Assembly: GCA_035533815.1 (NCBI GenBank)
Contig: DATLTB010000018.1
Span: 1-60,785 of the forward strand
DNA from: JANWKA01 sp035533815
Lineage (GTDB): Bacteria > Bacteroidota > Bacteroidia > Chitinophagales > Chitinophagaceae
Length of the DNA: 60,785 nt
Reading direction: 5' to 3'
How positions within the stretch are numbered: position 1 is the stretch's first letter; each line of letters begins with the position of its first letter. Below, one piece after another: positions 16,508-26,027 of this stretch. A program made the translations under genes and the position numbers. A model generated the notes under the pieces. That model saw only the letters and a program-made list of their open reading frames with translations. It was not told where the DNA came from and ran no database searches.

Positions 16508-16545
16508 GGTTCCCCTCCCTGGGCTAGACCCAGGGTTTCCGAACC
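16508..16545 (+). promoter_or_regulatory. Strong hairpin in the pyk leader
   Basis: Upper stem CCCTGGG (16517-16523) and CCCAGGG (16529-16535) with the pentaloop CTAGA; lower stem GGTTC (16508-16512) and GAACC (16541-16545) with an internal loop between. It ends eight bases before the pyk ATG and has no T-run, so it is more likely a translation or stability element than a terminator. Confidence 0.55.
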
Positions 16546-16553
16546 GGAAAATT

Positions 16554-18035
16554 ATGAAGGATCTGTCCAAATACTATGATAAGACCATGGACCATGAGGC
16601 GTCCAAGGAGCATTCCACCCATAAAACCAAGATTGTCGCCACAGTAGGCCCAGCCTGCAGCAGCTTTGAACAGCTGCTGGCCCTCGTGGTGGCCGGCGTC
16701 AATGTATTCCGGCTCAATTTCTCCCATGGCAGTCATCAGGATAAGCTGGATGTAATCAATTCCGTCAGAAAGATCAATAAAACACAGCCATACAACGTAG
16801 CCCTGCTTGGGGATCTCCAGGGGCCAAAGCTCCGGGTCGGGGAAATCCAGGACAATGCGCTGCCGATCGAAGCCGGGGATATCCTCACTTTCACCAATGA
16901 AAAATGCCTGGGGACCAAGGAGAAGATATATATCTCCTACCCAGATTTTCACAAGGATGTCAGGGTGGGCAACAAAATACTCATCGATGACGGCAAAATC
17001 GAAGTGATGGTCAGGGAAATCACCCCTGCAAATAATGTGCTGGTGGAAGTAGTTATCGGTGGTATCCTTTCTTCCAACAAAGGGGTAAACCTCCCGGATA
17101 CCAAAATCTCCCTTCCCTGCCTGACCGAGAAGGACCTGGAAGACCTGGAGTTTGTCATCCAGCAGAATCTGGATTGGGTGGCCCTTTCCTTTGTCCGAAA
17201 TGTCCGTGACCTGGCACAGCTGAGAAGCAGGCTGAATGAAAAATCCAGCAAGATCAAAATCATTGCCAAGATCGAAAAGCCTGAAGCGCTGACCAACCTG
17301 AAGGAAATCATCTGGGAATCCGACGGCATCATGATCGCCCGGGGTGACCTGGGCGTTGAGCTTCCCATAGAGCAGGTGCCCATGATCCAGAAAAATATCA
17401 TCCGCAAATGCATTCACCGCGCCAAACCGGTGATTGTGGCTACCCAGATGATGGAAAGCATGATGGACCGGGTAAAACCGAACCGTAGCGAGATCACCGA
17501 TGTGGCCAATGCCGTGCTTGAAGGAGCAGATGCGGTGATGTTAAGTGGGGAGACCGCTACCGGAAAATTTCCGGTACTTGTGGTGGAGACCATGAAAAAG
17601 ATCATCGAGGAGGTGGAAAAGGAGGACATCATTTACAACCGCAACCTCACTCCCCAGAAGCATTCCCCCAGTTTTCTTTCCGATGCTTTATGTTACAATG
17701 CCTGCCGCATTGCAGAGGATGTCAGTGCAGATGCCCTCATCGGCATGACCCAGAGCGGATATACCGGGTTCATGTTATCCAGTTACCGTCCCAAGGCCCC
17801 CCTGTATATCTTCACCAAGATGAAGAGCCTGGTCAATCAGCTCAGCCTGAGCTGGGGGGTCCGTGCTTTCTATTATGCGGAAGAAGAAAGCGCGGATGAA
17901 ATTATCTATGACCAGATCAGCATTCTGCGGGAAAGGGGATTTATCAACAAGGGAGATGTGGTGGTGAATACCGGGAGTATTCCAGTGAATGCCCATGTGC
18001 CTACCAATATGCTCAAGATCTCCCTGGTGGGTTAA
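16554..18035 (+). CDS. pyk: Pyruvate kinase
   Basis: Converts phosphoenolpyruvate and ADP to pyruvate and ATP. The 493-residue protein has TKIVATVGPAC at the start of the barrel, FRLNFSHG, the catalytic-Lys motif IAKIEKPEAL, IMIARGDLGVELP (Mg2+ and substrate loop), and TQMMESM. The C-terminal domain ends with GSIPVNAHVPTNMLKISLVG, within the usual family length. The ATG at 16554 is chosen because the longer frame from 16506 reads through the leader hairpin and adds residues without family resemblance. It is downstream of pfkA, pairing two regulated glycolytic steps, and converges with the glycan operon. Confidence 0.95.
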   Translation: MKDLSKYYDKTMDHEASKEHSTHKTKIVATVGPACSSFEQLLALVVAGVNVFRLNFSHGSHQDKLDVINSVRKINKTQPYNVALLGDLQGPKLRVGEIQDNALPIEAGDILTFTNEKCLGTKEKIYISYPDFHKDVRVGNKILIDDGKIEVMVREITPANNVLVEVVIGGILSSNKGVNLPDTKISLPCLTEKDLEDLEFVIQQNLDWVALSFVRNVRDLAQLRSRLNEKSSKIKIIAKIEKPEALTNLKEIIWESDGIMIARGDLGVELPIEQVPMIQKNIIRKCIHRAKPVIVATQMMESMMDRVKPNRSEITDVANAVLEGADAVMLSGETATGKFPVLVVETMKKIIEEVEKEDIIYNRNLTPQKHSPSFLSDALCYNACRIAEDVSADALIGMTQSGYTGFMLSSYRPKAPLYIFTKMKSLVNQLSLSWGVRAFYYAEEESADEIIYDQISILRERGFINKGDVVVNTGSIPVNAHVPTNMLKISLVG

Positions 18036-18071
18036 AGTAGCCGGTGTTTAACCAGGGCTATCCCATGCGCT

Positions 18072-19109
18072 TTACTCCGGGAGTTGATCCGGGCCATTCA
18101 ACCGTTTCTTTAATGCCAGGCAGGTATGATAGTTATCCATGAGCCGGCGGTAATCCCGGAAATAATTGGTCCCCATGATCCGGTATATCCGGGCATTCAT
18201 CCGGTCGATCCTTCCTTTGGATGATTTTGGATCATTGGCCAGCCTTCGCAGACTTATCGTCATGTATTTACGGAAAAAATACAGGAAATTCCAGATCAGC
18301 CGCAGGGAGAAATACCCTTTCTTCATTGCCCCGGGCCCGGATGCCAGGATTTTACAGGGTTCTATCACTTCAAAGCACCGCAAACTTTCCTCTATGTATT
18401 TGATGTAATATTCCCAGGTCAGCCTTTCTGCGGGGAAATAATGCTTGAATCTCATTTTTTCCTCGTACCAGATTTCATAACCCGCCATGGCCGTGACATA
18501 GCAAAGCTCATAATCTCCGCCCGAACTGAGATTTTTAGCCATCCTGTCGGGCAGCAGGCTGGCAAACCCAGCCTGCCTGAGCCGCTGATATGCAGATTTT
18601 CTAAATACAAAACCGGCTCCGTAAACGATATTTGCAGATACTTTACCCGAAGATTCGGCCTGCGGGCCCACGGCAAAAAGCCGCATGCCTTTCAGCCAGT
18701 CCGGTGGCTCCAATTCAAAAACAGGTTCCCCGCATCCACCCAGGATCCCGATCTGCGGGTATCTATTCATCAGGTTGCAGGCAACCTGCAGATAGTCGGG
18801 CTGCAGCCAGTTATCATCATCGGAAAAAGCGATTAAGGGGTATTTTGCAGAAGCAAACCCTTTTTCCCTCGCATAGCTCAGGCCCAGCCGGGGTTCACTG
18901 ACCACCCGTAACGGAATTGACGTGGCCAGCTTTTGCCAACACTGGACTGCGGATGCAGCGGTATTATCCAGACAGGCATTATCCACGATCACCACTTCCC
19001 ATCCCAGGTTACTTTCCAGTTGCTGGGCGGCGATATGAGCCAGGGTTGGCGGAAGGCGTACTGCACTGTTATGGCAGCAAATGACCACGGAAATGCCCGA
19101 TTCAGCCAT
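18072..19109 (-). CDS. Family 2 glycosyltransferase
   Basis: A GT-A fold glycosyltransferase of 345 residues, last gene of the glycan operon. The N-terminus SVVICCHNSAVRLPPTLAHI is the nucleotide-binding start, the metal-binding motif is AFSDDDNW (about residue 97), and SSGGDYELCYV (about 212) is the GGDxE-type acceptor/catalytic site. Cationic aromatic C-terminal segments (FSLRLIWNFLYFFRKYM) may sit at the membrane. Sugar donor unknown. Its start overlaps the upstream glycosyltransferase gene by eight bases. Confidence 0.88.
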   Translation of the reverse strand: MAESGISVVICCHNSAVRLPPTLAHIAAQQLESNLGWEVVIVDNACLDNTAASAVQCWQKLATSIPLRVVSEPRLGLSYAREKGFASAKYPLIAFSDDDNWLQPDYLQVACNLMNRYPQIGILGGCGEPVFELEPPDWLKGMRLFAVGPQAESSGKVSANIVYGAGFVFRKSAYQRLRQAGFASLLPDRMAKNLSSGGDYELCYVTAMAGYEIWYEEKMRFKHYFPAERLTWEYYIKYIEESLRCFEVIEPCKILASGPGAMKKGYFSLRLIWNFLYFFRKYMTISLRRLANDPKSSKGRIDRMNARIYRIMGTNYFRDYRRLMDNYHTCLALKKRLNGPDQLPE

Positions 19110-20112
19110 AGTGAAGACCCATTTTCAGATAAATAATACCGATTTCCCAGCATAATGCCGGATCCCAATGCATCTTTAGCGCTTCCCGGATCTGGATCTT
19201 TGCCGCCTTGCTGTCCTTCAGATCAACCCAGAGGCTGTTTGCGGTCCTGACCGCATAATGGGCATAAAACCGCCTGGCTTTATGCTGAACGTGTATGCCT
19301 TCGCCATCGGCAAAATACGGGGAAACCGTTTGCATCACCCAGTTCAGGTCCCGCATATTCTGTCCGGTCCGGAAACTCCGGCCGGAAATGCTCCGGGGAT
19401 GTATCCGGTAATCCGCTAATATTTCTGGACAGTAAGCGACAGGGTACCGCGAGGCGACCCGCATCCACATCAGCCAGTCCTCCCCGTAATCCACTCCATA
19501 AAAACCTCCCAGGTATTCATACACATCCCTGCGGACCACGGTGGCTGCTACCTGCTGCCGCTGTCTCTCCCCTAGCCTGGACAGCCAGTGATCCAGCAGT
19601 CCGGGACCCGGCTGCTCCGGATCACTGTCAAACTTGGTTTTGCCGCCGGAATCAATATAAGCAAACCGGCAGCAGGCTGCACCGGCTTCGGGATAAGCAG
19701 CGATCAGTCCTTCCATATTGGAATAAAACCCATTCCTTACCCGGTCATCCCCATGCAGCAGGTGCACCCATCGTCCCCTTGCCCGACCCAGGCAGGTTTC
19801 AAAGTTCCTCAGGCTTCCCCGGTTCTCCGGTTGCCGGAAATAGCTGATCCTGCTGCCTCCGAGTTCCTCCACCAGTTTTCGGGGATCTTCCGGAAGGCTA
19901 TGGTCATCGACCACTTCGATCTGCATGTGGGCCGGTCCTGGATCCTGCATCAAAACGCTTTCCAAAGCTTCCCTGAGGTATGATGTGGAATTATAGGTCG
20001 GGATCATCACGGACCAGAATGGCCTGGGAATATGGTCAGACACGGGGAGAATGACCGGTGGAATTTGGGGAATGCGTTCAGTCACAGGGTAAAAATAATC
20101 TGGTATTTCCAA
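19102..20112 (-). CDS. Family 2 glycosyltransferase
   Basis: 336 residues. A proline-rich leader of about 30 residues precedes the GT2 start FWSVMIPTYNSTSYLREAL; the metal motif is LLHGDDRVRNGFY (about residue 120), and GEDWLMWMRVASRYPVAYC (about 212-230) is the acceptor-site ED motif. The C-terminus ends in a short amphipathic stretch. Overlaps the downstream gene by eight bases and starts 23 bp after the upstream glycosyltransferase gene, the widest gap in the operon. Substrate not readable. Confidence 0.87.
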   Translation of the reverse strand: MEIPDYFYPVTERIPQIPPVILPVSDHIPRPFWSVMIPTYNSTSYLREALESVLMQDPGPAHMQIEVVDDHSLPEDPRKLVEELGGSRISYFRQPENRGSLRNFETCLGRARGRWVHLLHGDDRVRNGFYSNMEGLIAAYPEAGAACCRFAYIDSGGKTKFDSDPEQPGPGLLDHWLSRLGERQRQQVAATVVRRDVYEYLGGFYGVDYGEDWLMWMRVASRYPVAYCPEILADYRIHPRSISGRSFRTGQNMRDLNWVMQTVSPYFADGEGIHVQHKARRFYAHYAVRTANSLWVDLKDSKAAKIQIREALKMHWDPALCWEIGIIYLKMGLHYG

Positions 20113-20135
20113 TCCATTTTATCCGGGGTTAATCC

Positions 20136-21170
20136 CTAAGGATTTAAGGGGGTACCTAAAGCAAATACCCGTTTTTTGAGCTGGTTAAAAAGCAATCTCC
20201 CGGAACCCGTCACCAAAAGCAGCAGGATTGCCCTGGGGAAAATAAGCTTATTGGCCAGGATGGTTAGCAAATAATCCCGCTTGAACCTGGAGATATATGC
20301 CAGGTTCTGCGGGTCCCGGTTCACATTTTCCTGTTTTAGGATCTCCTGGTTTATCCGGTCCAGCATCCGAATGCAGGAGGTCAGGCTCCGCAAGCTATTC
20401 TCTTTCAGCAGTCCGTCCAGCTCATAACGGAATGCCTCCAGGAATTTATCTTCTATGGGTTCCTCCTTGCCAATATAATACCGGATATGCCGGATCATAT
20501 TTTCCCGATGAGCTTCCTCGTATTCCTTTTTTTTAAGCACGTTATGGGTACTGTATGAAGTGATGCGGTAGTCCAGCAACGGTTCATCGAGCCCATGGAT
20601 CCGGTAACGAAGGGATAATTGCCAGAACAGGTCAAAGTCTTCAGAATAACTCATCCGGTACCCACCTACAGCATTAACAGCTTCCCGGCGCAACATTACG
20701 GTTGGATGATAAATGCAGCATTCAAAGGTGAGGTTATAGTACAGGTACCGGGCATAGAATTTCTCTTCCCGGATCAGGACCTGGTCTGCGTCGACTACCC
20801 GCACCCAGGTGGACAGCAATGCACAATCCGGATTGTCCACCATATACCGGTATTGCTTTTCCAGCCGCTGGGGATGACTGATATCATCTGCATCCATCCT
20901 GGCTATCAGCGGGCTTCTGGCCAGGGCAATTCCCCTGTTCAGGGTAGGACTGATCCCGAGATTGGTATCATTGCGTACCAGCCGGATCCGGGGATCGTTA
21001 TAGGAACGCACAATCGGCACGCTGATATCCGTAGACCCGTCATCGATGATCAGGAATTCAAAATCCGTGAAGGTCTGGAACAAGATGCTTTCCATGGCCT
21101 CCGCCAAAAATTGTTCGGCGTTATACACCGGCATAAGCACGGTAACTGCAATATCCCCGGATTTGGTCAT
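20136..21170 (-). CDS. Family 2 glycosyltransferase
   Basis: 344 residues. Classical GT2 motifs: VTVLMPVYNAEQFLAEAMESIL, IIDDGSTD (residues about 40-47), ARMDADDISHP (metal motif about 93) and YSEDFDLFWQLSLRY (about 179). This arrangement resembles WaaE/LgtA-like bacterial surface-glycan transferases. The last 40 residues form a hydrophobic, basic tail. A run of eight A (minus strand) encodes KKK inside the gene and could slip. Its start shares one base with the stop of the upstream gene. Confidence 0.88.
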   Translation of the reverse strand: MTKSGDIAVTVLMPVYNAEQFLAEAMESILFQTFTDFEFLIIDDGSTDISVPIVRSYNDPRIRLVRNDTNLGISPTLNRGIALARSPLIARMDADDISHPQRLEKQYRYMVDNPDCALLSTWVRVVDADQVLIREEKFYARYLYYNLTFECCIYHPTVMLRREAVNAVGGYRMSYSEDFDLFWQLSLRYRIHGLDEPLLDYRITSYSTHNVLKKKEYEEAHRENMIRHIRYYIGKEEPIEDKFLEAFRYELDGLLKENSLRSLTSCIRMLDRINQEILKQENVNRDPQNLAYISRFKRDYLLTILANKLIFPRAILLLLVTGSGRLLFNQLKKRVFALGTPLNP

Positions 21171-22105
21171 TAGCGATGATTAGTTCGGAAAATTCCTTTT
21201 TTTTTGATGCTCCTGGCCTTTTTTCGCAGGAAGTATGCAAATTTCAGGATCTGGTCAAGCAGGGGAAAGCGCATGGGCAGCATGGCCCTGCGCAATGCCC
21301 TGCGGATGGCCCGGTTCCGGATATTGTTCTCCAGCAGATATTGGCCAAACCATTCCAGATAATGGCGCCTGACCTGAGGATAGTTTCCACTCCGGTGCAC
21401 CCCGGCTACCAGGGAAGCAGGACGCTGCCGGTACAGGTCCTGGCATACACCGGAGACAAAAACGGGAACATGGAGATAAACTTTTGCCAGGAAAGGTTGA
21501 TCCTCATACATCTGATAAATTCCCCGGAATCCCTCCTCTTCAAATCTCCCGTATTGATCCGGCATTCCCCTCCTCAACAAGAGGGAGCAGGGACAGGGGG
21601 CTGCTCCCTTACCCAGCGGATATAATTTCAGGGCTAGCATGGGGGGAAAATACAGTTTATCCCCCGGTACTCCAACAGGTATGATGATATCTGTACTCGA
21701 ACTGGTCGTCCAGCTATGCCAGTACAGGGAGGGACCGCAGGTCATACCTGCTTCAGGGTACCTGTTCATCAGGTCTACCTGATGAGACAGTTTTTGGGAT
21801 TTCCATTTATCATCCGCATCAATCAATGCAATGAATTCCCCTCGGCATCCGGTCAGCCCAAGGTTACGACTGGCACTGAGCCCTTTGTTGGCATGACCCT
21901 CGTGTTCAAGGTACCGGATCCTATCCGGGTACCTGTCCGCATATTGACGGGCCAGGGATGTGCTGTCATCGGAGGAACCATCATCAACCAGCAAAAGTTC
22001 CCATTCCCGGTAATCCTGGGCGATCACGCTGTCCACTGCTTCCCCAAGAAACTCCTGTTCATTCAAAAAGGGCAGGATAACAGAAACAAGTCCCTTATGC
22101 TCCAT
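21170..22105 (-). CDS. Family 2 glycosyltransferase
   Basis: 311 residues. Motifs: VSVILPFLNEQEFLGEAVDSVI, LLVDDGSSDDST, and LIDADDKWKSQKL (metal motif about residue 95); EDQPFLAKVYL (about 206) supplies the acceptor-site ED. A very basic C-terminal tail (RKKARSIKKKGIF) follows a short hydrophobic stretch, consistent with inner-membrane association. The gene overlaps the upstream deacetylase gene by 11 bases. A run of nine A (minus strand, 21197-21205) lies in the tail coding region. Confidence 0.87.
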   Translation of the reverse strand: MEHKGLVSVILPFLNEQEFLGEAVDSVIAQDYREWELLLVDDGSSDDSTSLARQYADRYPDRIRYLEHEGHANKGLSASRNLGLTGCRGEFIALIDADDKWKSQKLSHQVDLMNRYPEAGMTCGPSLYWHSWTTSSSTDIIIPVGVPGDKLYFPPMLALKLYPLGKGAAPCPCSLLLRRGMPDQYGRFEEEGFRGIYQMYEDQPFLAKVYLHVPVFVSGVCQDLYRQRPASLVAGVHRSGNYPQVRRHYLEWFGQYLLENNIRNRAIRRALRRAMLPMRFPLLDQILKFAYFLRKKARSIKKKGIFRTNHR

Positions 22106-23123
22106 ATAAAACCGGTTTATGGAAAAATGCCCTTAACCTGGTGGCAAACTCCTCCCCGCTCCAGTCATGCACGCTGAACCTCGGCAAAGTAAATACCGGT
22201 GTGTCCGGGCCTACTGTGCCCTGCTGGGTGGTACAGGCCCATTGCAGGCCGCAGTCCCTGGCTATCTTCAGGGTTTCGGTATTGAAATGTCCGTAAGGAT
22301 AGGCCATCCCCCGGACCTTTCTGCCGGTCAGCATTTCCAGGTCATGCAAATTATCCCGTATCTCCATCTGCTGGACCTGCGCCGTCCGCAGTCCCAGCAT
22401 GGGATGGGTTACCGTATGGGCTCCGATCTCGAACAAAGGCATCGCAGCCAGTTCGCGGAGCTGTCCGGGTGTCATCGGTAAATATTCCTCCCTGGGCGTT
22501 CTGCTGGCTCCCATCAGTTCCGCCAGCTGCTGTAAAACCTGTTGTTGATCCTCATCCCCCAGGGGCTGAAGGAATTGCCAAAGGGCATAGTATAAGGCAT
22601 GCCGGGCAGAAGGAGGAACATTCCCGGCTATCCAGCTGTTCCCGCTGAATCCGCCGGCCTTTTTTTCCACCGGCAAATCCCAGTGGAAAACCTGATGGTC
22701 GGCGCACTGGAATTTTAAGGTTCCCGGAAGTTGGCCACCATCCAGGATAAGGCGGTAAAGTTCATCCCACCAGAATTCCCGGCCCCCTGTCAGGACCCCT
22801 GAGCAAATGAAAAAGGTGGCCGGTATACCAAGCCGGATCAAAACAGGTCTTCCCTCAAGAAAATTATCCGAGTAGCCATCATCAAAACTGATGGCTACCC
22901 TCCTCCGATTTCCCCATGAGTCCTGGTCGGAAAACGCCCCCAAAGGCACTGGATTGAACCTGGATGCCAGCACCTGCATCTGTTCTACAAAATGGGCAGG
23001 ACTTACCGAAAGTCTCCATGGATCAGCAGCCGGCTGCGCCACCCGGTGATACAACAGGATCAATCCCGGAGGCTTTCTCCACCTGGACAGTATCCTGGAC
23101 AATTTATGGAGATCAGGAAGCAT
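22095..23123 (-). CDS. Polysaccharide deacetylase (NodB-like, CE4)
   Basis: A 342-residue carbohydrate esterase 4 protein. The NodB domain begins with VAISFDDGYSDN (catalytic base Asp and metal Asp, about residue 79) and continues with IGAHTVTHPML (two metal His, about 230) and MAYPYG. The 5' part LILLYHRVA is typical of the group acting on exopolysaccharide or N-acetylated sugars. No signal peptide is visible, so it may act in the cytoplasm on lipid-linked glycan. It lies between glycosyltransferase genes and overlaps both neighbours by 11 bases, which suggests it modifies the same glycan. Confidence 0.88.
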   Translation of the reverse strand: MLPDLHKLSRILSRWRKPPGLILLYHRVAQPAADPWRLSVSPAHFVEQMQVLASRFNPVPLGAFSDQDSWGNRRRVAISFDDGYSDNFLEGRPVLIRLGIPATFFICSGVLTGGREFWWDELYRLILDGGQLPGTLKFQCADHQVFHWDLPVEKKAGGFSGNSWIAGNVPPSARHALYYALWQFLQPLGDEDQQQVLQQLAELMGASRTPREEYLPMTPGQLRELAAMPLFEIGAHTVTHPMLGLRTAQVQQMEIRDNLHDLEMLTGRKVRGMAYPYGHFNTETLKIARDCGLQWACTTQQGTVGPDTPVFTLPRFSVHDWSGEEFATRLRAFFHKPVLYGA

Positions 23124-24762
23124 TCCCGGTGGATTTTATGGCTTTGACGGTAATGATCAACTGGTAATCCGGATCAGTGGTTGCCAGGGAAGATTCATCC
23201 AGCTCCCCGATGCCCATGCCATACAGAAATGCCGTGGCAGTCAGCACATTCCCCCAGGTAGACACTTCTATTTCACCGCCGGGGAACATGTCTGTAAAGA
23301 CGCGTTGCATCGATTTATCCGTGAATGTATATAGCCATTGTTCCCTCCATCCCCCATGGGACAGGTTACTGATCCCTGGAACGGTCAGCAGGAGCGATCC
23401 ACCAGGTCTGAGGATACGGTGGCAGGTGCCGATGGCACTGCGGAAATCATAGATCAGGTGCAGGGTTTGGGTCAGGATGATGCAGTCATAGCTATTTGCA
23501 GGTATCTGCGGGGCTGAGCTCAGGTCGGCTAAAATAGTGGCCTCCTTATTTCCCGGTTCCACATGCAGCACGTCACTGACCCTGACCCTGTTTCCCCCAT
23601 AAAGGGTGGTATAATGGCGGTCCCCCGCTTCGAGGACCCTTCCGGTTATCCAATTTCTGGATTGGTCCAGAAACCGATCTATATAATACCGGTCTACCGG
23701 TCCTCCCCGGTCAAATCCAAAATCCCTGCTGAAGGGGGAAAGCCGGTTAAGGTCTCCCAACAACACATGTCCTGGTGCCGGATTGCGGTATCGGAAATAT
23801 CCCCTGCGATACAAGGATTGCAGCAAAAATCCCGGGACAGCCCCCCGCAGGGCAGACCTCCCCAGTCTCCCCAGCTTGCCCATCCCGTGCCTGACCAGCA
23901 GGACTGGTGAATGGCGGGCCACCTGCAGCAGGTTCCCGGCTACTCCCCGGATACCGGTAATCCGTCCTGCACTGGTCAGGTGCCGGTAGGCTATTTCCGC
24001 ATAATATTGCCCCCAGTTCCGCTTCCCCTGTTTCCAGGCGATCCGTTCTTCCCCGGTAAGCAATAAGGGGCGGACCCGCTTCAATACGCGCTGTACATGA
24101 TGGAGCATGAACACCGGATCTGCGGACATGTTTTGGTCATGTATCCGGTAAGCAGCGATCACCTGGGTATGCTCCGCCACCGGGAATGTCCTGGTTATCC
24201 GCAGGTAAAGATCATAATCTTCCGCTGCAAGAAGGGATTCATCAAAGTGGGCAAACTCAAATATTTCCCTGCGGTACATCACGGCAGCATGCATGCCGAT
24301 ATAATTACCCCGCAGCAGGTTCAGGAAATGTTTTCCCGAAACTGGAGGATCCTTTTTGGTGAAGAGGATATTCCCTTCGCTGTCTATCCGGGTATGGCTG
24401 CCGGATACGAAAGCGCAATCCGGATGTTCCTGGAAAAAATTCAGGTTATCCACCAGGGCATTGGGATACAACAGATCATCGGCATCCAGGAATACCAGCA
24501 GGGCTCCCCTGGCTAGTCTGATCCCGGTATTGCGGGCTGCTGCCAGGCCCAGGTTATCCTGACGGATTGATTTCAGTCCCAGGTGGCTGGCCACTTGCGG
24601 AGTATGGTCTGTGGATCCATCATCCACCAGGATGATCTCCGTATGATCATAGTGCTGGCCGCGTATGCTGCCCACAGCTGCTTCCAGGTATTTCGCCTGG
24701 TTGAAACAGGGGATGATGACGGAGATCAGGGGTGTCCCGCTGATCGGCTGGAAATCTTTCAT
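23113..24762 (-). CDS. Fusion of a family 2 glycosyltransferase and a methyltransferase
   Basis: 549 residues with two domains. Residues about 8-260 are GT2: LISVIIPCFNQAKYLEAAV, ILVDDGSTDHT, VFLDADDLLYP and AAEDYDLYLRI. Residues about 335-545 are a class I SAM-dependent methyltransferase-like domain: GRVLEAGDRHYTTLYGG in place of the usual glycine-rich motif I, then YDCIILTQTLHLIYD and ILRPGGSLLLTVPG. A basic linker joins them. The fusion suggests that a sugar is added and then methylated, or that the chain is capped by methylation as in some ABC-exported O-antigens; the latter is inference. It overlaps the next upstream gene by four bases. Confidence 0.85.
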   Translation of the reverse strand: MKDFQPISGTPLISVIIPCFNQAKYLEAAVGSIRGQHYDHTEIILVDDGSTDHTPQVASHLGLKSIRQDNLGLAAARNTGIRLARGALLVFLDADDLLYPNALVDNLNFFQEHPDCAFVSGSHTRIDSEGNILFTKKDPPVSGKHFLNLLRGNYIGMHAAVMYRREIFEFAHFDESLLAAEDYDLYLRITRTFPVAEHTQVIAAYRIHDQNMSADPVFMLHHVQRVLKRVRPLLLTGEERIAWKQGKRNWGQYYAEIAYRHLTSAGRITGIRGVAGNLLQVARHSPVLLVRHGMGKLGRLGRSALRGAVPGFLLQSLYRRGYFRYRNPAPGHVLLGDLNRLSPFSRDFGFDRGGPVDRYYIDRFLDQSRNWITGRVLEAGDRHYTTLYGGNRVRVSDVLHVEPGNKEATILADLSSAPQIPANSYDCIILTQTLHLIYDFRSAIGTCHRILRPGGSLLLTVPGISNLSHGGWREQWLYTFTDKSMQRVFTDMFPGGEIEVSTWGNVLTATAFLYGMGIGELDESSLATTDPDYQLIITVKAIKSTGNAS

Positions 24763-26027
24763 CCTGGATGCATTTCAGTGATGGGTGCTTTTTGCCGGTG
24801 TTCGCGGTAATAGCGGATCCCGGAAAGGCAACCCCCGATTTCCTGCCAAATTGTGCTATAGCGTCCATTGAACCGGTGTCGTACCCCAAGGGCAAGCATG
24901 CGCAGGTAATGCAGGGGCAGATGGCGGTATAAATGATGCAGGTTCCCCCGGTGATGGTACTTTTCATTTTGGATGAACAATGCCGTGGTGAATCCCCGCA
25001 TATACCGGAATATCTGTCTGCGCAGGTCCTGCATTTCCCTGCGGTGATCATGGAAGACGACTGCCCTGGGTTCATAATCTATCTCATAACCCTCCGCCAA
25101 TATCCGGTACCAGTACTCCGAATCCCCGCTGCATCCTGCCGCTCCGACATCCAGCCTTTCATCAAAATAACCAACAATATGGAATATCTCCCTGCGCAAA
25201 GCCATATTCGCCCCCGCCCCAATTTCCCATACCGGAACCGCGCTGTCCCGGTACGCATTAAAGTAATGCCGGTCATAGACCATGGGAAGGAATCCCCTGT
25301 TAAAGCTCCAGTTGGTTTCAAAGATAAGCTGGGCTTCGGTGTCCAGCCGGGCGGCCAGGACCAATCCGGTCACCCCCATGATGCGCTTGCGGGCGAATGC
25401 ACCGGCCAGGGCCCTGGTCCAGTCAGGATGAGGGCGGGTATCGTCATCCGTGTATGCAATGATCCTTCCCCTGGACTTCCGGACACCGGTATTCCGGGCA
25501 ATGTCCAGTCCTGCCCGGGGCTCCAGGCAATATATCACCCCCGGGAATTTTGTCACCAGCTGCCGGGTGCTGTCATCCACCGGGGCATTATCCACCACGA
25601 GTATTTCCAAAGGGGGGTCCTGCTGATGCTGCAAGGCTTCCAAACAACCTTCCAGGGCAGCGGACTGGTTCCTGGTACAGATCACTACGGAAACTTCGGA
25701 AGCACCCGGTCCGCCCTGGGCAAATCCGGAGAACAGTTCGGTCATGCCCTGAACGAACGCCGGATAGTCCCCTTTTTCCCAGGCGGCCAGGATCTTATTG
25801 GAATGGATGGATGATTGATCATATTCAAGGATGGCCGGTCTGATCGCAGCAGCTACCTGAACAACCCAGTGTTTTTCATCCAGGGTTTGCGTAAAAAGCT
25901 GTCCCAGGGGAATATGATTCCACCAGAACAATTGATAGCAGCTGGGATACCGATTCCCTCGAATAGGAAATTGATAATCCAGGGCCAGGTCAAGATGGAG
26001 GATTTGACAGGGAGCACGGACTTTCAT
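24759..26027 (-). CDS. Family 2 glycosyltransferase with N-terminal extension
   Basis: 422 residues. The first 110 residues are not GT-like; they begin with a segment (ILHLDLALDYQFPI) and resemble the leader found on some polysaccharide-locus transferases. The GT2 domain follows: VSVVICTRNQSAALEGCLEAL, ILVVDNAPVDD, IAYTDDDTRPHPDW (metal motif about residue 205), GAGANMALRR and GDSEYWYRIL. The DDD form and GAGxNMAxRR are typical of transferases adding sugars to cell-surface glycans. It overlaps the upstream ATPase gene as ATGA (four bases), implying coupled translation. Confidence 0.87.
   Translation of the reverse strand: MKVRAPCQILHLDLALDYQFPIRGNRYPSCYQLFWWNHIPLGQLFTQTLDEKHWVVQVAAAIRPAILEYDQSSIHSNKILAAWEKGDYPAFVQGMTELFSGFAQGGPGASEVSVVICTRNQSAALEGCLEALQHQQDPPLEILVVDNAPVDDSTRQLVTKFPGVIYCLEPRAGLDIARNTGVRKSRGRIIAYTDDDTRPHPDWTRALAGAFARKRIMGVTGLVLAARLDTEAQLIFETNWSFNRGFLPMVYDRHYFNAYRDSAVPVWEIGAGANMALRREIFHIVGYFDERLDVGAAGCSGDSEYWYRILAEGYEIDYEPRAVVFHDHRREMQDLRRQIFRYMRGFTTALFIQNEKYHHRGNLHHLYRHLPLHYLRMLALGVRHRFNGRYSTIWQEIGGCLSGIRYYREHRQKAPITEMHPG

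Noticed and set aside
16501..16553. A tRNA-like sequence before pyk (GGTTC ... GAACC)
   Set aside because: The hairpin lacks an anticodon arm, T-loop motif and acceptor; it is a simple two-stem leader element.
16524..17417. A 297-codon minus-strand frame over pyruvate kinase
   Set aside because: Antisense to pyk, whose catalytic motifs are unambiguous; the shadow has no motif.
24933..25814. A 293-codon plus-strand frame in the glycan region
   Set aside because: It lies antisense inside a glycosyltransferase gene with clear GT2 motifs and shows no similarity to a real protein.
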